A DNA stretch of 64,000 nt, taken from positions 349,534 to 413,533 of the forward strand of contig NZ_JAFCNB010000005.1 of assembly GCF_017896165.1 (NCBI RefSeq), given 5' to 3'. A program made the translations under genes and the position numbers. The stretch is from Microbispora oryzae (lineage in GTDB: Bacteria; Actinomycetota; Actinomycetes; Streptosporangiales; Streptosporangiaceae). The notes below the pieces were generated by a model. That model was not told the DNA's origin. It saw nothing but the letters and a program-made list of their open reading frames with translations, and searched no databases. Below are positions 35,178-46,031 of this stretch, piece by piece; the first letter of the stretch is position 1, and each line of letters starts with the position of its first letter.

Positions 35178-36131
35178 CTACGACTTCTTGGTGCCGGTGC
35201 GCTTGCTGCGCGGTTGCCGAGCCGGCTGCTGACGGACGATCTTGGGGGCGGGTTCGGTCGGCTCCTCCGGCGTCGCCACCTTGGGCTTGCCCACCAGCTT
35301 GGTGAAGATACCGTTCGTCGGCTCGGGCGTTGTGACATTGCCCTTTTCGTCGATCACCGGCATCGGGTGACGGCTGTAGAACCAGTGCTGCTGCCCGAGA
35401 GTCCACAGGTTCGTGGTCACCCAGTAAAGGATCAGGCCGAGCTGGAAGTTCAGGCTGAAGACGGCGAACAGCGGCGAGATGTACATCAGGATCTTCTGCT
35501 GCTGCGCCATCGGGTTGTCCGGCATCTGCATCATCGAGCGCTTCACGCTCTGCCGGACCGTGAGGAACGTCGTGCAGGAGCTGATCGCCACGAAGCAGCC
35601 CAGCACGATCTTCGTCACCGTGGGGTCGGCACCGAAGCCCGCGATGACGTCGGCGCTGTCGAAGAACTTGGCCGGGAGGGGCGCGCCGATGATGTGCGCC
35701 GCGCGGGCGCTGTCCACCAGCGCCTTCGTCATACCGAAGTCGACGCGGTCTTCGGCGATGGCCCGCAGCACGGTGAACATGGAGATGAAGATCGGGAACT
35801 GCGCGACGATCGGGAGACAGCCGCCCAGGGGGTTGGCGCCGGCCTCCTGGTAGAGACGCATGGTCTCCTGGCTGAGGCGCTGCTTGTCGTTCTTGTACCG
35901 CTTTCGCAGCTCCTGAACCTTCGGCGCGAGCTCCTGCATCTTTCTGGAGGAGCGCATCTGCTTCATGAACAGGGGGAAGATCAGCAGACGCATGAGGACA
36001 GTCAGCGTGATGATCGTCAACGCCCAGTTGAGACCGCTGCTGGCGGGGATGAACGTGCTGTAACCCGCGTGGATCTGGGTGATCACCCAGGCCACCGCCG
36101 TGTACAACCAGTTCAGGAATGGCAGCTCCAC
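35178..36131 (-). CDS. yidC: Membrane protein insertase YidC
   Basis: 317 residues. N-terminal helix, then NWALTIITLTVLMRLLIFPLFMKQMRSSRKMQELAPKVQEL (about 34-75), whose helix Arg and coiled coil are the family signature, LSQETMRLYQEAGANPLGGCLPIVAQFPIFISMF, and three further membrane helices. The C-terminal ~70 residues are basic (RQPRSKRTGTKKS) and could contact the ribosome. Inserts membrane proteins with or without Sec. It starts 4 bp after the yidD stop, so these genes are coupled. Confidence 0.95.
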   Translation of the reverse strand: MELPFLNWLYTAVAWVITQIHAGYSTFIPASSGLNWALTIITLTVLMRLLIFPLFMKQMRSSRKMQELAPKVQELRKRYKNDKQRLSQETMRLYQEAGANPLGGCLPIVAQFPIFISMFTVLRAIAEDRVDFGMTKALVDSARAAHIIGAPLPAKFFDSADVIAGFGADPTVTKIVLGCFVAISSCTTFLTVRQSVKRSMMQMPDNPMAQQQKILMYISPLFAVFSLNFQLGLILYWVTTNLWTLGQQHWFYSRHPMPVIDEKGNVTTPEPTNGIFTKLVGKPKVATPEEPTEPAPKIVRQQPARQPRSKRTGTKKS

Positions 36132-36135
36132 CGAG

Positions 36136-36453
36136 CTAGCTCCCTTGCGATTCGTCGTGAGACCGGACTCGGCGTGGGGGCACCGGGTCGAAACCTCCAG
36201 GGTGGAACGGATGACACCGCCCGATCCGCCTAGCGGTCAGCCATACCCCCCGAAGGGCGCCGTGAACGGCGATGGCCTCCATTCCGTAGGCGCTGCACGA
36301 GGGCTCGAACCGGCAGCGCGGCCCGAGCAGAGGACTTATGAAAGTCCGATAAAACGTGATCAGGCCGAGCAGCACACGCGCGGCGGGACCCGTCGCGGAC
36401 GCGGTGTCCCGCGGCGCGGCCCCTCGTGCCGGGACAGGGTGCTCAGCTGTCAT
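36136..36453 (-). CDS. yidD: Membrane protein insertion efficiency factor YidD
   Basis: 105 residues. [20 protein letters not shown] followed by [24 protein letters not shown] and [15 protein letters not shown] carry the conserved Cys and His pattern of YidD. An unusual ~25-residue N-terminal extension precedes the core. Its ATG overlaps the rnpA stop (ATGA). It assists YidC-dependent insertion. Confidence 0.93.
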   Translation of the reverse strand: MTAEHPVPARGAAPRDTASATGPAARVLLGLITFYRTFISPLLGPRCRFEPSCSAYGMEAIAVHGALRGVWLTARRIGRCHPFHPGGFDPVPPRRVRSHDESQGS

Positions 36454-36830
36454 GACCGTCCGTCCGTAGGGGTCCGTGGCCCGGACCCTCGCCGCCGGAG
36501 TAAACGATCCAGCGCGACGTCGAGTTCGGCGGCCAGGTGCTCGCTTCGCGCGGACGCGGCCGGTGGATTGGCGCGTACCACAAGCAGGCTACCTCTCGGC
36601 AGCGACTCGACACGGCTCCGCATCAGGTGTCGCAGCCTGCGCTTGACCCGGTTGCGAACAACCGCGCCGCCGACCGCCTTGCTCACGACGAAGCCGACCA
36701 GCGGTGGTCCACCGGCCTCTTCATGCGCGTTGAAGTGAACGACCAGGGTGGGACGTCCCGCGCGCCGCCCTCGGCGGATCGCGTCGGCGAAGTCCTCACC
36801 CCGTCGCATGCGCGATGCGGACGGCAGCAC
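36450..36830 (-). CDS. rnpA: Ribonuclease P protein component
   Basis: 126 residues. [22 protein letters not shown] at the start, [25 protein letters not shown] with the RNR RNA-binding motif (about 57-66), and [10 protein letters not shown]. Binds RNase P RNA to mature tRNA 5' ends. Located 68 bp after rpmH and overlapping yidD. Confidence 0.95.
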   Translation of the reverse strand: MLPSASRMRRGEDFADAIRRGRRAGRPTLVVHFNAHEEAGGPPLVGFVVSKAVGGAVVRNRVKRRLRHLMRSRVESLPRGSLLVVRANPPAASARSEHLAAELDVALDRLLRRRGSGPRTPTDGRS

Positions 36831-36898
36831 CGGGTCGGCCTTTCTCGACGTACGGCAGCCGCCCGCCGGGCTTCGCGGCAGGCGGGCGGCGTCCGACG

Positions 36899-37036
36899 TC
36901 AGACCGTCAGCTCCGCGCGGCCCTTACGGCGGCGGGCGGCCAGGATCGCGCGGCCGGCCCGGGTGCGCATGCGCAGCCGGAAGCCGTGGGTCTTCGCGCG
37001 GCGACGGTTGTTCGGCTGGAAAGTACGCTTGCTCAC
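36899..37036 (-). CDS. rpmH: 50S ribosomal protein L34
   Basis: 45 residues read on the minus strand: start [19 protein letters not shown], then [17 protein letters not shown] and RKGRAELTV. This is the complete, highly basic L34. GTG at 37036 preceded by GGAG. First gene of the minus-strand unit running toward parB, with its promoter at 37157-37185. Confidence 0.97.
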   Translation of the reverse strand: MSKRTFQPNNRRRAKTHGFRLRMRTRAGRAILAARRRKGRAELTV

Positions 37037-37156
37037 GGGTGGGCTCCAGGCTTCGGACGCGCCCGTGGAGATCCACAGGCGCGATTCTTTGCAGGGTCGC
37101 GGCTCGTCAGTGCGTGGGCATGCGAAAGAGCCGTCACGTGATTAGCCGACCGGGAC

Positions 37157-37185
37157 ACGTTACGAGGGTATCGGCGATAGGTCAA
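37157..37185 (-). promoter_or_regulatory. Promoter of the rpmH-rnpA unit
   Basis: On the minus strand TTGACC (37185-37180), a 17-bp spacer and TAACGT (37162-37157) match the actinobacterial housekeeping consensus. Leader to rpmH is about 115 nt. Confidence 0.7.
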
Positions 37186-37233
37186 ACCGGCGCCCTTGCC
37201 CCCAAGCGCGTACGGCACGCGACCATGGGCCAC

Positions 37234-37369
37234 TAGGCTGTGGACAACGCCTTGAACGCACGTCGCGGACACCGCTACTGTCGACCCTCCGGCCCTTCCT
37301 CCATCAGCGTGGTTGTGCCCGGGGACACGTGTGCGGCCTGTGCACATCATGTGGATCCCTTGTGGATCA
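37234..37369 (+). promoter_or_regulatory. dnaA control region with three DnaA boxes
   Basis: TAGGCT (37234-37239) is a -10 candidate. A perfect actinobacterial DnaA box TGTGGACAA (37239-37247) overlaps it directly, and TGTGGATCC (37350-37358) and TGTGGATCA (37361-37369) follow in the ~218-nt leader. This arrangement predicts autorepression of dnaA. No -35 is clear. Confidence 0.6.
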
Positions 37370-37463
37370 CTGATCATGGGCATGGCCTGGACACGCCGGG
37401 CGCGTTGACGAAAAGACCGATCGCGGCGAGGGAGCGGGGCCGCGCGAAAGGAGGGGCCGAGCC

Positions 37464-39032
37464 GTGGAAGGCGTCGATCTCAACGCTGTATGGGCTCGGG
37501 CTCTCGGGACCCTGCTCGACGAGGGAGTCTCCGGACAGCAGCGGGCGTTTCTGCAGATGACGCAGCCCTCCGGGTTAATCAACGACACCATCCTGCTGGC
37601 CGCGCCGAACGACTTCGCCAAGGAGGTCCTGGAAGTACGGCTGCGCCCCCTGATCGTCCACGCGCTCTCCCAGGAGCTCGGACGCCCGGTGCGCATCGCG
37701 GTGATGGTCGACCCCACGGCCACCGCCGGCCCGGCCCAGGAGCAGCGCCACCCCGGCCCGCCGCCTTCGTCCACCGGTTATCCACAGCATGGTCCCCAGG
37801 CCCACGGCTTCCCCACCGGCGACAACGCCCCACCCCAGCGGGATTCCGGTCACGTCGATCATCCGCAGTATCCACAGCATGTGCAGGAACCGCCGCGCGC
37901 CGGGGGATACTCGCCCGAGCCTCCCCCGCCCCCCAAGCCGGAGCCCGCGCAGCACCGGTGGGACGTGCGCGGCGGACGGACGACCCCGGGAGAGCCCGCC
38001 AGGCTCAACGCCAAGTACACCTTCGAGACGTTCGTCATCGGCGCGAGCAACCGGTTCGCCCACGCGGCGGCGGTCGCGGTGGCCGAGGCACCCGCCAAGG
38101 CGTACAACCCGCTGTTCATCTACGGCGACTCCGGGCTGGGCAAGACCCACCTGCTGCACGCGATCGGCCACTACGCGCAGAGCCTGTACGACGGGGCTCG
38201 GGTCAGATACGTGAGCTCGGAGGAGTTCACCAACGACTTCATCAACTCCATCCGCGACCACAAGGCGGACGGCTTCCGCTCGCGGTACCGGGCTGTGGAC
38301 ATCCTGCTCGTGGACGACATCCAGTTCCTGGAGGGCAAGGAGCAGACGCAGGAAGAGTTCTTCCACACGTTCAACACGCTCCACAACGCCAGCAAGCAGA
38401 TCGTCATCTCCAGCGACCGTGCGCCCAAGCAGCTGGTCACCCTGGAAGACCGGCTCCGCAACCGCTTCGAGTGGGGCCTGATCACGGACGTCCAGCCGCC
38501 CGAGCTGGAGACCCGCATCGCGATCCTCAGGAAGAAGGCCATTCAGGAGGGCCTCGCCGCACCGCCGGACGTCCTGGAGTACATCGCCAGCCGGATCGCC
38601 ACCAACATCCGGGAGCTTGAGGGCGCGCTCATCCGGGTGACGGCCTTCGCCAGCCTCAACCGGCAGTCTGTGGACATCGGCCTGGCCGAGATCGTCCTCA
38701 AGGACCTGATCAGCGAGGACGCCAGTCCCGAGATCACCATCTCGCTCATCATGTCGACCACGGCCGAATACTTCGGCGTCTCGCTCGACGACCTGTGCGG
38801 CAGCTCGCGCTCGCGGGCCCTGGTGACGGCCCGCCAGATCGCGATGTACCTGGCCCGGGAGCTGACCGACCTGTCGCTGCCGAAGATCGGCCAGCAGTTC
38901 GGCGGCCGAGACCACACGACGGTCATGCACGCCGAGCGCAAGATCCGCTCTCTCATGGCCGAGCGGCGGTCGATGTACAACCAGGTCAACGAGCTGACGA
39001 CGCGAATCAAACAGCGCGCACGCAACAGTTGA
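37464..39032 (+). CDS. dnaA: Chromosomal replication initiator DnaA
   Basis: 522 residues. Domain I ([19 protein letters not shown]), a long Pro/Gln/His-rich domain II (about 90-175), AAA+ domain III with [18 protein letters not shown] (Walker A about 220), [22 protein letters not shown], and domain IV with the DnaA signature [21 protein letters not shown] followed by [18 protein letters not shown] 37464 has AAAGGAGGGG at 37447-37456. Binds DnaA boxes in the following oriC and in its own leader. Confidence 0.98.
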   Translation: MEGVDLNAVWARALGTLLDEGVSGQQRAFLQMTQPSGLINDTILLAAPNDFAKEVLEVRLRPLIVHALSQELGRPVRIAVMVDPTATAGPAQEQRHPGPPPSSTGYPQHGPQAHGFPTGDNAPPQRDSGHVDHPQYPQHVQEPPRAGGYSPEPPPPPKPEPAQHRWDVRGGRTTPGEPARLNAKYTFETFVIGASNRFAHAAAVAVAEAPAKAYNPLFIYGDSGLGKTHLLHAIGHYAQSLYDGARVRYVSSEEFTNDFINSIRDHKADGFRSRYRAVDILLVDDIQFLEGKEQTQEEFFHTFNTLHNASKQIVISSDRAPKQLVTLEDRLRNRFEWGLITDVQPPELETRIAILRKKAIQEGLAAPPDVLEYIASRIATNIRELEGALIRVTAFASLNRQSVDIGLAEIVLKDLISEDASPEITISLIMSTTAEYFGVSLDDLCGSSRSRALVTARQIAMYLARELTDLSLPKIGQQFGGRDHTTVMHAERKIRSLMAERRSMYNQVNELTTRIKQRARNS

Positions 39033-39556
39033 TACACAGGCTGTGGATATCTCTGTGGATCAAATCGCTGGTCCTCATCCCGGCCATCCGCCGGTCACCA
39101 CTCCACCATTCACCGGCAAGACTCCGCTCCGGCCTGGGGACGAACATGGGGAAAGCTTGGGGATGGCTTGGGGACTACCCGTGGACGACCTGGGGACGCC
39201 CTGTGCGCAGCCGCAACAGCAGCCCCAGAACGCCCTTCTTCCCCGTGGACAACCGGTGGAAACATCGTGGATTACTCGTGGATGAAGGGCCGCTCTCCTG
39301 GGGAAGCGATGTGGGGACAGGTCGTCCGCCCACAGTCCACAGGGGGCGCGTCCACGGTTCCCCCACACGCCCGGTGGATGAAGCGACTCGCGTGAGCTGC
39401 GAAAATGCTCGACATCCACATATCCACGCTCCCTAATGAGATGACTTACTTATCTCTCTCTCAGGAACTCAAGAACCATAGAAGGGGTTCTCTGGGCGCA
39501 CAGGCGCGGGAGAGGGAACACTTGACGAAGCAGCGACACCCAGGAGGCTGATCCCC
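39033..39556. other. Origin of replication oriC
   Basis: The 524-bp dnaA-dnaN gap has no gene and a dense set of DnaA-box-like 9-mers: 39042 TGTGGATAT, 39054 TGTGGATCA, 39180 CGTGGACGA, 39244 CGTGGACAA, 39266 CGTGGATTA, 39277 CGTGGATGA, 39372 CGGTGGATG on the plus strand, and 39333 CAGTCCACA, 39348 GCGTCCACG, 39412 ACATCCACA, 39420 ATATCCACG on the minus strand. A comparatively AT-rich stretch at 39429-39480 is the best candidate for the unwinding element or the dnaN promoter. dnaA-dnaN is the standard oriC position in actinobacteria. Confidence 0.9.
39134..39196 (+). repeat. Helically phased NTGGGGA direct repeats in oriC
   Basis: NTGGGGA occurs at 39134, 39146, 39157, 39168 and 39190, i.e. 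steps of 12, 11, 11 and 22 bp; the DnaA-like CGTGGAC at 39180 fills the vacant phase. Each extends to a degenerate DnaA box (TGGGGAC/T) in the same orientation. Confidence 0.65.
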
Positions 39557-40696
39557 GTGATGTTCCGGATCGATCGCGACGTGCTCGCCGAAGCCGTGGC
39601 GTGGACGGCGCGCAGCCTTCCGGCCCGTCCTTCGGTGCCGGTCCTCGCCGGCATGCGACTCGAGGTCACCGGCGAGCAGCAGCTGAAGCTGTCCGGCTTC
39701 GACTACGAGGTGTCCGCCGAGGTGACCCTCGAGCCGCAGACGGGGGAGCCGGGCGTGGTCCTCGTATCGGGCCGGCTCCTCGCCGAGATCACCCGCGCCC
39801 TGCCCGCCCAGCCGGTGGAGCTCGTGGTCGACGGGGCCAAGGCGGTGGTGACCTGTGGCAGCGCCAGGTTCACCCTGTTGACGATGCCTGTGGAGGACTA
39901 TCCGTCGCTCCCGGCCATGCCGCCTGCCGCGGGCCGCGTCGGCAGCGACGTCTTCGCCTCCGCCGTCGGGCAGGTCGCCGTCGCCGCCGGCAAGGACGAC
40001 ACGCTCCCCATGCTCACGGGCGTCCGCATGGAGATCGCCGGAGACACCGTCACCCTCGCCGCGACCGACCGCTACCGCCTCGCCGTACGCGAGCTGAAGT
40101 GGCAGCCGGAGCAGCCCGACTTCGAGGCGGTGGCGATGATCCCCGGCCGGACGCTCGCCGACACCGCGAAGGCGCTCGGCGGCACGGGCGCCGAGGTGGA
40201 GATCGCGCTCAGCTCGGCCGGCGGGACGGGAGAGGGCATGATCGGCTTCTCGAGCGCGGGCCGGCGGACGACCACCCGGCTGCTCGACCCGGAGTTCCCC
40301 AAGTACCGCTCGCTGCTGCCCACCGAGTTCTCCGCGTCCGCGGAGCTGCCCACAGCGTCGTTCGTCGAGGCGGTCAAGCGTGTTGCGCTCGTCGCCGAGC
40401 GCAACACCCCGGTGCGGCTGTCCTTCCGCGGCGGCGAGGTCGTCCTGGAGGCGGGCAGCGGCGACGAGGCGCAGGCGGTTGAGGCGCTCCCCGTCGAGTT
40501 CGACGGCGACGAGATCAACATCGCGTTCAACCACCAGTTCCTGCTGGAGGGGCTCGGAGCGATCGACTCCGACGTGGCCCGCCTGCAGTTCACCACACCC
40601 ACCAAGCCCGCCATCCTCACCGGCGGAAAGCCTGTGGACAACGGCGCGGGTGAGGACTACCGCTACCTGATCATGCCGATTCGCCTGTCCGGCTGA
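39557..40696 (+). CDS. dnaN: DNA polymerase III beta subunit (sliding clamp)
   Basis: 379 residues of three repeated clamp folds: MMFRIDRDVLAEAVAWTARSL, LPMLTGVRMEIAGDTVTLAATDRYRLAVREL (the classic middle-domain strand), and the C-terminal NHQFLLEGLGAI ... PIRLSG ending that forms part of the ligand-binding cleft. GTG 39557 or the adjacent ATG 39560; AGGAGG at 39542-39547. Ends before a hairpin terminator. Confidence 0.97.
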   Translation: MMFRIDRDVLAEAVAWTARSLPARPSVPVLAGMRLEVTGEQQLKLSGFDYEVSAEVTLEPQTGEPGVVLVSGRLLAEITRALPAQPVELVVDGAKAVVTCGSARFTLLTMPVEDYPSLPAMPPAAGRVGSDVFASAVGQVAVAAGKDDTLPMLTGVRMEIAGDTVTLAATDRYRLAVRELKWQPEQPDFEAVAMIPGRTLADTAKALGGTGAEVEIALSSAGGTGEGMIGFSSAGRRTTTRLLDPEFPKYRSLLPTEFSASAELPTASFVEAVKRVALVAERNTPVRLSFRGGEVVLEAGSGDEAQAVEALPVEFDGDEINIAFNHQFLLEGLGAIDSDVARLQFTTPTKPAILTGGKPVDNGAGEDYRYLIMPIRLSG

Positions 40697-40709
40697 CCGG
40701 GCCCCTGAC

Positions 40710-40734
40710 CCCCGGGCGTAGCATCTGCCCGGGG
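40710..40734 (+). terminator. Terminator after dnaN
   Basis: CCCCGGGC (40710-40717) pairs with GCCCGGGG (40727-40734) around a 9-nt loop, 14 bp past the dnaN stop. Confidence 0.65.
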
Positions 40735-40800
40735 TATGGACCCCTTATGTCTGGGTACGGCGTGCGTCGTGAGCGCATTGGGTTCTGAGGGGTGGCAGAC

Positions 40801-41745
40801 ATGCAGATCGGGCTGATCGGGCTCGGCAAGATGGGCGGCAACATGGCGGAACGGCTCCGCCGGGCCGGCCACGACGTCGTCGGTTATGACCGCGATCCGG
40901 CCAAGAGCGACGTCGGCACCCTGAAGGAGCTGGTCGAGAGGCTTGAGGCGCCTCGGGCGGTATGGGTCATGGTGCCCGCGGGCGGGCCCACCCAGGCCAC
41001 GATCGAGCAGCTCGGCGCCCTGCTGTCCGCCGGTGACACCGTCATCGACGGCGGCAACTCCAACTACAAGGACGATCAGCGGCACGCCGCCGAGCTGGGC
41101 ACCGACGGCATCGGCTTCGTCGACGTCGGCGTGAGCGGCGGCGTGTGGGGCATCGAGTACGGCTACGCGCTCATGGTCGGCGGCGAGGACGAGTACGTCC
41201 ACCGGCTCATGCCGATCTTCGAGGCGCTGAAGCCGGAGGGCGAGGACGGCTTCGTCCACGCAGGCGGGGTCGGCGCCGGTCACTTCGCGAAGATGGTCCA
41301 CAACGGCATCGAGTACGGCATGATGCAGTCCTTCGCCGAGGGCTGGGAGCTCCTGGAGGCCAGCGACGCCGTCACCGACGTGCCGGGGACGTTCAAGAGC
41401 TGGCGGCACGGCACGGTCATCCGGTCGTGGCTCCTCGACCTGCTCGTGCGTGCCCTGGAGGAAGACCCCGACCTCGCCGAGCTCAAGGGCTACGCGGAGG
41501 ACTCCGGCGAGGGGCGGTGGACCGTCCAGGCCGCCGTCGACCACGCCGTGCCCCTGCCGGCCATCACCGCCTCCCTGTACGCCCGGTTCGCGTCCCGGCA
41601 GGACGACTCGCCGGCGATGAAGATGGTCGCCGCCCTGCGCAACCAGTTCGGCGGGCACGCGATCACCTCCGTCGAGGGCCAGCACGCGAAGGGGGCCGAC
41701 TCCCCCGGCGCCGACGTCTCGCCGCCCGCGGAGACCGAGCGCTGA
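40801..41745 (+). CDS. gnd: 6-phosphogluconate dehydrogenase, decarboxylating (short form)
   Basis: 314 residues. Oxidises 6-phosphogluconate to ribulose-5-phosphate. Rossmann motif IGLIGLGKMGGNMAERL, IDGGNSNYKDDQRHA, VDVGVSGGVWGIEYGYALMVGG, and catalytic KMVHNGIEYGMMQSF are present. It is the ~300-residue GndA/YqeC type rather than the 470-residue E. coli type, as usual between dnaN and recF in actinobacteria. ATG 40801 has GAGGGG 8 bp upstream, better placed than for the in-frame GTG at 40792. Confidence 0.93.
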   Translation: MQIGLIGLGKMGGNMAERLRRAGHDVVGYDRDPAKSDVGTLKELVERLEAPRAVWVMVPAGGPTQATIEQLGALLSAGDTVIDGGNSNYKDDQRHAAELGTDGIGFVDVGVSGGVWGIEYGYALMVGGEDEYVHRLMPIFEALKPEGEDGFVHAGGVGAGHFAKMVHNGIEYGMMQSFAEGWELLEASDAVTDVPGTFKSWRHGTVIRSWLLDLLVRALEEDPDLAELKGYAEDSGEGRWTVQAAVDHAVPLPAITASLYARFASRQDDSPAMKMVAALRNQFGGHAITSVEGQHAKGADSPGADVSPPAETER

Positions 41746-41781
41746 TCCCGCCCTGATCCAGGCGCCGATTAGGCGCGGCCG

Positions 41782-41892
41782 CCCACAGGCTGTGGACAGA
41801 GTTCGGGGCCGGTCCGGCCATCCGGAGATTTCCCACAGCCTGTGGACAAACCTGGGCGTTCTCGGCAAGTCACCGGCACACCTCTGTCCACA
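41782..41892. promoter_or_regulatory. DnaA-box cluster upstream of recF
   Basis: The gnd-recF gap contains CCCACAGGC-TGTGGACAG (41782-41799), CCCACAGCC-TGTGGACAA (41832-41849, perfect box on the right arm) and CTGTCCACA (41884-41892). The first two are inverted box pairs of the same design. They may extend the origin or regulate recF. Confidence 0.6.
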
Positions 41893-41939
41893 TCGTCACC
41901 ACGGCCCGGCACCGGCGCGCGGGGTACTAGCCTTGCGAC

Positions 41940-43136
41940 GTGCACGTGGCCGCCCTGTCCCTCACCGACTTCCGCTCGTACGCGGGGGTCGAGATCGAGC
42001 TGGAGCCCGGCGCGACCGCCTTCATCGGCCCCAACGGGCAGGGGAAGACCAACCTGGTCGAGGCCCTCGGCTATGTGGCCACGCACGCGAGTCACCGGGT
42101 CGCGACCGATGCCCCCCTCGTCCGGCACGGGGCGCAGCGGGCGGTCATACGGACGGTCGTGATCCGGGACGACCGGCGGGCCCTGATCGAGCTGGAGATC
42201 AACCCGGGGCGGGCCAACCGTGCCCGGGTCAACCGCTCGCCGGTCCCCCGTCCGCGTGACGCCCTGGGCCTGCTGCGGACGGTGCTGTTCGCCCCGGAGG
42301 ATCTCGCCCTGGTCAAGGGCGACCCCTCGGAGCGGCGGCGGTTCCTCGACGAACTGCTGGTCGCGCGCACGCCGCGGTTCGCCGCCGTACGGGCCGACTA
42401 CGACCGCGCGCTCAAGCAGCGCAACGCCCTCCTGCGTACGGCTGCCGCGACCCGCGCGGGACGGCGCCGCGGATCGCGCCGGCAGGACGACGAGGCGGCG
42501 TTCGCGTCGGCCGGCGCGGGTGACGTGCTCACGACCCTGGAGATCTGGGATTCCCACCTGGTGCGGCACGGGTCGGAACTGACCGCCGCCCGCGTCGAGC
42601 TGGTCGAGACCCTCCGCCCGCTGGTCGCCAAGGCGTACGCGACCCTGGCGCCGAGCTCGGGAGCGGCCGACCTGGAGTACCGCGCCTCCGATGAGGAGGT
42701 GTTGTCCACAGATGTCCCCAGCCTGGGGACAGACCGGGACGCATGCGCCGAACGGCTCAGATCCGCCCTCGCGCACGTCCGCCAGACCGAGCTGGAGCGC
42801 GGGATGACCCTGGTCGGGCCACACCGCGACGACCTGCTGCTGCGCCTCGGCGAGCTGCCCGCCCGGGGCTACGCGAGCCACGGGGAGTCGTGGTCGTTCG
42901 CGCTGGCGCTCCGGCTCGCCGCCTATGAGCTGCTCCGATCGGACGGGGGCGATCCCGTGCTCATCCTCGACGACGTGTTCGCCGAGCTGGACGGGCAGCG
43001 CCGGCGACGTCTTGCCGAGATCGTGGCGCCGGCGGAACAGGTGCTCATCACCGCGGCCGTGCCGGATGACGTGCCCGGTGAGTTCGCGGGCACCCGGTTC
43101 ACCGTCTCGGAGGGGAGCGTGACCCGTGTCCGATGA
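41940..43136 (+). CDS. recF: DNA replication/repair protein RecF
   Basis: 398 residues. SMC-like ATPase that loads RecA at gaps. Walker [18 protein letters not shown] (about 29-45), RRRFLDELL, signature region [20 protein letters not shown], and Walker [25 protein letters not shown] 41940 is preceded by TAGCCT (41928-41933) with 6 nt between, so it is probably leaderless with no ribosome site. A perfect DnaA box TTGTCCACA lies inside the gene at 42702-42710. Overlaps dciA by 11 bp. Confidence 0.95.
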   Translation: MHVAALSLTDFRSYAGVEIELEPGATAFIGPNGQGKTNLVEALGYVATHASHRVATDAPLVRHGAQRAVIRTVVIRDDRRALIELEINPGRANRARVNRSPVPRPRDALGLLRTVLFAPEDLALVKGDPSERRRFLDELLVARTPRFAAVRADYDRALKQRNALLRTAAATRAGRRRGSRRQDDEAAFASAGAGDVLTTLEIWDSHLVRHGSELTAARVELVETLRPLVAKAYATLAPSSGAADLEYRASDEEVLSTDVPSLGTDRDACAERLRSALAHVRQTELERGMTLVGPHRDDLLLRLGELPARGYASHGESWSFALALRLAAYELLRSDGGDPVLILDDVFAELDGQRRRRLAEIVAPAEQVLITAAVPDDVPGEFAGTRFTVSEGSVTRVR

Positions 43137-43656
43137 GTCGTCCACAGGCGGTGGACAGTCGCCCGGCGGGTCGGCCGCGCGCGGTGCCGCGCTCGCCCGG
43201 GAGAAGCTGGCCCAGGCCAAGTCCGACGCCGCGCGGCGCGGCCAGCTTCCCCGTACGGAGCCTCGCCGGCGCGGGAAGGACGGCCCGCGACGCGACGCGA
43301 GCGATCCCCTGCCGTTCGGACGGGCGATCCGCGATCTCCTGGCCGAACGGGGTTGGGAGCAGCCCGCGGCGGTGGGCGGCGTGTTCGGCCGCTGGCGCGA
43401 GATCGTCGGCCCTGAGCTGGCCGCACACACGGTTCCGGAGACCTTCGAGGACGGCGAGGTGGTGGTGTCCGCGGACTCCACGGCCTGGGCCACGCAGGTG
43501 CGACTCCTGGCGTCCACGCTGGTCAGGCGGTTGAACGAGGAGCTGGGCGACGGCACGGTGACGCGTGTGAAGGTGCGCGCCCCGTCGGCCGGCCCCCGGC
43601 CCGGCGGCGGTCTTCGGGTGCGTGGCGGCTCCGGACCGGGTGACACGTACGGCTGA
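43126..43656 (+). CDS. dciA: DciA-family (DUF721) helicase-loading protein
   Basis: 176 residues. The DUF721 core is [42 protein letters not shown] followed by [30 protein letters not shown]; the first 65 residues are basic and disordered. In mycobacteria this family (Rv0004) was shown to be the replicative helicase operator DciA. GTG start overlaps recF, so recF-dciA are coupled. (Core segments are quoted from about residues 66-148.). Confidence 0.88.
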   Translation: MSDESSTGGGQSPGGSAARGAALAREKLAQAKSDAARRGQLPRTEPRRRGKDGPRRDASDPLPFGRAIRDLLAERGWEQPAAVGGVFGRWREIVGPELAAHTVPETFEDGEVVVSADSTAWATQVRLLASTLVRRLNEELGDGTVTRVKVRAPSAGPRPGGGLRVRGGSGPGDTYG

Positions 43657-46005
<2,349 letters not shown>

Positions 46006-46031
46006 CCAGGGATTAATCAAAAGGACTTTTC

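Noticed and set aside
37130..37145. Possible fourth parS (GTCACGTGATT) near 37.1 kb
   Set aside because: Only the central CACGTG is kept; the outer bases do not match.
39043..39436. Short open frames inside the dnaA-dnaN gap
   Set aside because: They consist of translated DnaA-box repeats and overlap on both strands; this is oriC.
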